This document shows, one piece after another, positions 60,345-64,000 of a stretch of DNA of 64,000 nucleotides. The notes under the pieces are model-generated. The model was given only the letters and a program-made list of their open reading frames with translations, ran no database searches and had not been told where the DNA came from. Within the stretch, counting starts at the first letter, position 1; every line of letters starts with the position of its first letter. This DNA comes from Heterocephalus glaber (Eukaryota; Chordata; Mammalia; Rodentia; Bathyergidae), in assembly GCF_000247695.1 (NCBI RefSeq), contig NW_004624781.1, forward strand, positions 5,833,785 to 5,897,784, given 5' to 3'. The position numbers were made by a program, and so were the translations under genes.

Positions 60345-61268
60345 GGGTTGTTGTATTGAATGGTTAAGAGTTTCAAGCAGGGGAGAAGGTCTGCTAGGGA
60401 TATAGGGAGGCTTGTGCAACAATGTGAATACCCTTCATGCCAGAGCTTAAATGGTTAAAATGCTAACTGTTGCTATAGATATTTTCCCACAATAACAATG
60501 TATAGGAATGAAAAGATACACTGCAGAACAGGTATTGGAGGGAGGCGGGGGGATGAAACTAAAGGAGGGGCATGAATGGATGCATGCTGGCGTCTGCAAG
60601 GGTCAACGCACAGGTGCTGAGGAATGGGATTGATTTAACCCTTGCAGCAGCGCTGCCGCTGTATGAGTTCAGTACTTATTAGTGAAAACGCTAGTCTTCT
60701 CAATTTGTTCCCAAGACAGCGACTGCAGCTTCCAGCTGGTGTGGGTCAGCCTGGGGGCACTCAGCCCATATGACAAAGACTGTCTCACCACGTCCGTCTG
60801 AGGCATTGGCAGGCTCAAGGATGGCCCCATCCGATGGCTGAGGGAATGGGGCAGGGCCTAATGCAATGCCACTTGTGGATCTGCCCTGTGCTAGGCTCTG
60901 GGCCTGGACTTGGAGGCTGTGGCCCTAATAACCTTCTCATGGTCTCTGCAATATGGCTGTTAACTGTTGCTGCTTCACGAAGGAGGGACCAGAGATGCAG
61001 GGAGTCGAGCTGCTAGGGGCCAAGGCAGGACTGGCCCCTCTGTCCCCAGTCCCCTCAGCAGGTTTTTGGGGTTGATCACAGAGTGCCTGGCAGATCAGGC
61101 TCTGGCAGAGGAGCTGGGTGAGGCACCATTCTGGGAGGGTAGCAGGCCCAGGGCCTCAGTGGGGGACAGGATGGGCCCATGGGCAGGCTGGAAGCCCATG
61201 GCAGAGCACAGGGAGCTCTTCTGAGTTCTCTTGCAGGAGCCTTTTCCCGGCCCTCAGAAATTACAGTT
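60345..61268. other. Upstream intergenic sequence
   Basis: No gene. The first part may be the far end of the L1 at 59560. The rest is unique. Confidence 0.4.
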
Positions 61269-61269
61269 C

Positions 61270-61392
61270 TTGCCAGGCATGGTGGCACACACCTGTGATC
61301 CCAGCACTCAGGAAGCTGAGGCAGGAGGATTGCCATGAGTTTGAGGCCAGCCTGGGCTACATAGTGAGACCCTGTCTCAAAAAAAAAAAAAT
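61270..61392 (+). repeat. B1 SINE
   Basis: A well-preserved plus-strand B1: gccaggcatggtggcacaca, ggaagctgaggcaggaggat, gaggccagcctgggctacat, then an A tail. Confidence 0.93.
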
Positions 61393-61984
61393 GCAACTCT
61401 GAGAGTCTGGGGCCAGGAGAGGATCCTGGTGTGTGTGGCAGTGTGTGTATGAGTGTCTATGTGCATGCACGTGTATTTAATTTTAATTCTTCTAGGTGTC
61501 AGGTGTGTCGAGCCCCTGGTGTGTGGGGCTGGGGCCCCTGTCTGCCCTACCTCTGAGGTCCTTCCTGTTTGGATATCCTTCCTTCAGAGTCCAGCCCTAA
61601 CTGTTTAAGGGAAACAAGTCCATGCCATGCGAGTTTTCTCCCACATTCATGTGGTTTTCTATCTGCACGTGTCTTGTGTGTGTGTCTATGTATTTAAAGG
61701 AGTCCTCAGAGTTTCCCTTTCCTGTTTTCTGGGGCAATGACAGTCACTCAGGCTCAGCCCCAGGATCTCCCTTGATCCAGGGTTCAGTTTGCAGTGTGAA
61801 TCTAAACACTAGTACTTGGGAAATTGTTGGTTCATTATTGTTGCACTTACTTTTTAAAATGTATGCATATGGACAGCCAGGAAAGAGAAAGTGCTGAAAG
61901 GAAATGTAGTTGTTAACGGCAATGAGGTTGTATGCCTTTATATGACTTTAATAGATTAGCATGCTATTTTCATATTTAAAAATC
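61393..61984. other. Upstream intergenic sequence
   Basis: A TG-rich patch lies at 61425-61475. No gene or clear repeat was recognised. Confidence 0.4.
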
Positions 61985-62888
61985 AATAGTGGTATAGTAC
62001 AGCCAAAGGAACTGAATGCAGGGTCTTGAGCAGATGTTTGCACACCCACATTCATGCCATCATTCTTCACTGTAGCCAAAGGTGGAATCGACTCAAGTGC
62101 AGCCCACCAGATGGATGGGTAAGCAAGAGGGAGCAGATACTCATAGCAGAATGTTCAGCCTTTAAAAAACAAGGAAATTCTAACATACACTACAACATGG
62201 CACACCTTGGGCCACACATTAAGTGGGCCAGTCAGTCATAAAAGGACAAGTATTGTCCAATCCTTCGAATAGGAGAAACCTGATGTTGTCAGATTCATAG
62301 AGGCAGAAAATAGAACAGTGGGTTTCCAGGAGCTGGGGGCCTGGGAATGGGAATTACTGTTTCATAGGTATACAGTTTGTTTTAGGGAAGGAAAAGAGTT
62401 CTAGAAGTGGGTGGTGGTGATTGGAGCAGAACAATGTAAATGTCACTGTTCATTTAAAAACAGTTTATCCAGGCATGGTGGCAACGCCTGTAATCCCAGC
62501 ACTGGGAGGACTGAGGCAGGAAGATCGCCTTGAGTGTGAGGCCAGCCTGAACTACACAGTGAGACCCTGTCTCAAAAGCAAACAAAGAAGTGCTGATACA
62601 AGCTAAAGCTTGATGGTCCCCGAAAAACGTCAGGCTAAGTCAAAGAACACATCACCAAAGACCACACCCTTAGGGTTTGTGCCTGAGAAATGCCCAGAAG
62701 GGGCGGATCTACATGGCTGAATGGTTGCCAGGGTGGGAGGAGGGAGGGAGGTGCTACTTTTCCTTCTAGGGGGGTGAAAGTGTTCTAAAATTGGCACAAC
62801 TTGAATATATGAAATACAACCAAATTATGTCTCTTTTTAATATGGGATATGTGAATTATACCTCGATAAGGATGTCTTTAAGAATAAT
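61985..62888 (+). mobile_element. Old L1 LINE 3' fragment split by a B1
   Basis: The order gcacacccacattcatgcca, aactacaacatgg-like text, then after the SINE aatggttgccagggtgggag, gggtgaaagtgttctaaaat and gtgaattatacctcgataag matches an old L1 3' end on the plus strand. Confidence 0.75.
62468..62581 (+). repeat. B1 SINE inside L1
   Basis: A plus-strand B1 with a small deletion: atccaggcatggtggcaacg, ggcaggaagatcgccttgag, gaggccagcctgaactacac. Confidence 0.9.
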
Positions 62889-62901
62889 AATAATAAAGGC
62901 T

Positions 62902-62962
62902 TCAAGCGCAAGGACCTGAGTTCGATCCCCGTTACCAAAATAAATAATAAATAAATAAATAA
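62902..62962 (+). repeat. 5'-truncated ID SINE with perfect 13-bp duplication
   Basis: Only the second half of an ID is present: tcaagcgcaaggacctgagt, ttcgatccccgttacc, then an (AAAT)n tail. The 13-base word aataataaaggct flanks it exactly at 62889-62901 and 62963-62975, so the missing 5' half was never inserted. Confidence 0.88.
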
Positions 62963-62984
62963 AATAATAAAGGCTAGCACATAC

Positions 62985-63130
62985 CGAAACTTTATGGGTG
63001 CTAGTACCATGGGTTAGGTTCATTTGTTTAATTTTTACAACTCCCCAAGGCCTGTGTTGTTATTCTTTTTCAGAACAGGACACTGGGGCATGACGAGGTG
63101 ACAGTGACGTCAGTAGGTGGCCATGCTCTG
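62985..63130 (-). repeat. Probable MIR fragment
   Basis: The order taatttttacaactccccaa, then cagaacaggacactggggca resembles reverse MIR. A full CRE palindrome TGACGTCA is at 63105-63112. Confidence 0.45.
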
Positions 63131-63159
63131 ATAATCCAGGCAGCCTGCTCGACAGTCTT

Positions 63160-63960
63160 TGCTCCTAACCACAAGGACAACAATTGCCATGAACTAGAAA
63201 TAATCACACTGCAGTCAGCTGCTTTCTCACTGAACACACTGTGGATATCTTTCTCTGTCAGTAAACACATACTTACGACACTGTTTTGAATGACTGGGCT
63301 ATTGGGTCACACAGACCTACCACAACTTATTAAACCACATTCCCACGTTCAGACAATAGGCTGCTCCTATTCTTAAAAAGTGCTTGTATTAGCTAGACTT
63401 GCACTGTTGTGACCACAGGCTCACCAAAACATCTGAGAGGAGGAGCGGTTTATTTCAATTCAGTTTCAGCGAGGTAAGAACATTAGGAGAGAAGGGGATA
63501 CCAGAGGAAAGGTGCTTAACTCACAGCATCCAGGAAGCAGAGAGCAGGGACAGGAGGACCAGCAAGAGTCCCCATGTCACACCCCATGAGCCACTTCCTC
63601 CATCTGAGCCCAGTCTCCTCACAGACCCTTCCACTATGGGAGTCTCTTCAGGTAGTCAAGTTGACACTCAAGGGCCACACTGAGTTTTTTGTTTGTTTGT
63701 TAGTTTGCTTGTTTGTTTGTTTGTCTGTTTTGTACACGGGAGGGTCCTTGCCCTCGCACAGCAGGCAATGAAACAACTGAGCTAAATCCCCGGCCCTCGC
63801 GATGAGTATTTTTGAGCATGAGCATGGGCACATGTCCCTGATCATTTCCCTAGAGTAAGTCCCTAGGAGGAGAATTCCTACTTTGGCTGCCATTACCAAA
63901 TGGTCCCCTGAGAAACATACTGTTGGCACACCAGCCTAGAAAGCCAGCCAGTACCTGGGG
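63160..63960 (-). mobile_element. Probable old L1 fragment with insertions
   Basis: Pieces such as gatatctttctctgtcagta, and later ctagagtaagtccctaggag and ccattaccaaatggtcccct, follow an old L1 in reverse. They are separated by an unidentified block at about 63385-63670 and an ID. Confidence 0.45.
63684..63796 (-). repeat. ID SINE with a GTTT-repeat tail
   Basis: A reverse ID (gggagggtccttgccctcgc ... actgagctaaatccccggcc) is preceded by a (GTTT)n run at 63688-63730, which is its expanded tail. Confidence 0.85.
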
Positions 63961-64000
63961 CAGATTCTCTTCTTATTGGCTCACTTGGTCATCAGTGGCT

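Overview
This is a mammalian, almost certainly rodent, genomic window, not a microbial one. The SINE content shows this: many tRNA-derived ID elements, 7SL-derived B1 monomers and fused B1-dID elements, together with decayed L1 fragments and older MIR copies. I saw no B2 element, which argues against a muroid (mouse/rat-like) rodent and fits a squirrel-, beaver-, kangaroo-rat- or guinea-pig-like lineage. The species cannot be fixed from the sequence alone.

The only protein-coding sequence I can support is the first coding exon of SMAD3, on the minus strand (coding part 56150 down to 55945). It begins the MH1 domain and ends at a GT donor in the expected phase. Everything from 55944 down to 1 is therefore SMAD3 intron 1, which continues past the left edge. 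Everything from 56151 upward is 5' UTR, then a CpG-island promoter (about 55200-56900), then upstream intergenic DNA to 64000.

Layout in plus coordinates: 1-15700 is mostly unique intronic sequence with scattered ID, B1 and MIR copies and one L1 fragment (9245-9895). 15770-17765 is an old L1 broken by at least five SINEs. 18000-40470 is sparse unique sequence with MIRs, B1-dID composites and one L1 3' end (26095-26465). 40478-41870 is a 5'-truncated L1 with readable ORF2 C-terminal pieces. 41880-48150 is largely unique. 48150-50600 is a long AT-richer block with few repeats. 50600-55200 is SINE-rich and ends in a CCCCT microsatellite. 55200-56900 is the CpG island. 57000-58960 is unique. 58960-64000 is repeat-rich upstream DNA with L1, B1 and a 14-bp minisatellite.

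Functionally the window is one regulatory unit: the promoter, first exon and proximal first intron of a TGF-beta/activin signal-transducing transcription factor. The most notable observations are three clustered amino-acid changes just before the MH1 zinc-ligand cysteine, a Smad-box/AP-1 composite motif in the intron, a 5'-truncated ID with a perfect target-site duplication, a B1 subfamily with an extra internal duplication, and several structure-prone tracts. I found no new protein system.
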